Assembly: GCA_017412115.1 (NCBI GenBank)
Contig: JAFPYR010000069.1
Location: 1-64,000, forward strand
Direction: 5' to 3'
DNA: 64,000 nucleotides
DNA from: Bacteroidales bacterium
Lineage (GTDB): Bacteria; Bacteroidota; Bacteroidia; Bacteroidales; UBA3824
In this document: positions 63,532 through 64,000 of the stretch, piece by piece
Layout: each line of letters opens with the position of its first letter
Numbering within the stretch: position 1 is the stretch's first letter
Made by a program: the position numbers and the translations under genes
The notes under the pieces: generated by a model
What the model saw: the letters and a program-made list of their open reading frames with translations, nothing else
Told to the model about the DNA's origin: nothing
Databases searched by the model: none

Positions 63532-64000
63532 TTATTTCTTAATTCTGTAAATTCTAAATGCCATGGCCGGAACATTATCTTCCAAAACGGCAACTTTCGC
63601 ACCAGAAACTTTCATAGAACCCTTTTGCGGAGTGATTCTGTTTGGATTTTCAAGTGAATTATCAGCATCCATATCAGAAGAGACAAGCGTTATGGTTTCA
63701 ACATCATGACTACCTTTCAAACCGTTCAAATTCAATTTGATAGCCTGTGAAGATTTACTCGTATTAACAACTTTCACGATAACAACGTTTTCTTTGCTGT
63801 CCAAAACCGCACTTGCAAAAAGTCCGTCTTGGTCTTTGTCGCCCGCAACAACTTTTTTGTTCATCAAAAGCGGCAAAACATTAGTGCCTTTATTCAAAGA
63901 ATACATCTGCTGAACGTAGTAAGACACTGTTTTAAAGGAATTTAAGTTATCAAACCAAACAGCATCGGGTCTCCACTGCCAACCCTCAACATGAGCAAAC
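63532..64000 (-). CDS. GH51 alpha-L-arabinofuranosidase, C-terminal part (5' end outside window)
   Basis: The frame is open through base 64000 and gives about 155 residues. The GH51 C-terminal signature FAHVEGWQWRPDAVWFDNLNSF then SYYVQQMYSLNKGTNVLPLL is followed by the beta-sandwich seen in the family (VIVKVVNTSKSSQAIKLNL). The ATG-lacking start near 63927 would be only an internal codon. The enzyme releases arabinose from arabinoxylan or arabinan. Catalytic glutamates lie outside the window. Confidence 0.88.
   Translation of the reverse strand, partial: FAHVEGWQWRPDAVWFDNLNSFKTVSYYVQQMYSLNKGTNVLPLLMNKKVVAGDKDQDGLFASAVLDSKENVVIVKVVNTSKSSQAIKLNLNGLKGSHDVETITLVSSDMDADNSLENPNRITPQKGSMKVSGAKVAVLEDNVPAMAFRIYRIKK

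Overview
The window is an AT-rich stretch of a Bacteroidetes chromosome, most likely from an anaerobic, fermentative member of the Bacteroidales. The evidence is the Bacteroidetes promoter form TTG-N20-TAnnTTTG in front of many genes, few Shine-Dalgarno sequences, a T9SS C-terminal sorting domain, a CcsBA-type cytochrome c maturase, pyruvate formate-lyase, MqnA of the futalosine menaquinone route and an N-acetylcitrulline-deacetylase-like M20 enzyme. No phage, insertion sequence or CRISPR array is visible. Genes are densely packed and no gene-free stretch exceeds 300 bases.

Layout. 1-4250: 3' part of rlmD, tRNA-Glu, a head-GIN-domain lipoprotein and a topoisomerase IV B subunit (parE). 4250-4456: a dense composite of hairpins. 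4403-7440 (minus): five-gene operon with two unknown proteins, a TlpA-like thioredoxin, a chagasin-like protease inhibitor and a YfcE-type phosphoesterase. 7542-17009 (minus): a haem and iron locus with outer-membrane barrel, imelysin, di-haem oxidoreductase, porin, mono-haem lipoprotein, the CcsBA maturase that would attach their haems, and a RidA/chorismatase-like protein. 17254-19669: Nudix, trmH and class III aminotransferase. 19746-28992: a degenerate class II aldolase-like protein, then a nucleic-acid-scavenging locus (TonB receptor, two surface lipoproteins, secreted NUC1 endonuclease, divergent secreted EEP nuclease). 29045-30976: a two-domain carbohydrate esterase. 31210-33450: pflB. 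33610-41956: mixed genes including an AAA/PD-(D/E)XK protein, mqnA, a zinc metallopeptidase, a sugar nucleotidyltransferase, trmD and a formylglycine-generating-enzyme-like protein. 42187-47353: an operon of a RelA/SpoT homologue with an intact hydrolase and an eroded synthetase, an ECF-type sigma factor, a zinc-finger anti-sigma/TPR protein, a low-molecular-weight tyrosine phosphatase and an esterase. 47489-64000: DUF1573 protein, a WbpM-like dehydratase, tRNA-Leu, pepT, a SulP transporter, an M20 deacetylase, an OmpA protein with a five-unit acidic repeat, a large YDG/T9SS surface protein, a GSCFA protein and the 3' end of a GH51 arabinofuranosidase.

The strongest new signals are regulatory and structural. 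A 20-bp dyad AATACY-N8-RGTATT lies at exactly the same distance from the -7 box (35 bp centre to centre) in front of both the haem/iron operon and pflB, the geometry of a class II activator site. AT-rich heptamer arrays (AATTGAC and ATTATGA/C) sit at gene 3' ends and several supply the stop codon. The two nuclease genes around one TonB receptor, and the stringent-response hydrolase coupled to a sigma/anti-sigma pair, are the most interesting gene-level systems.
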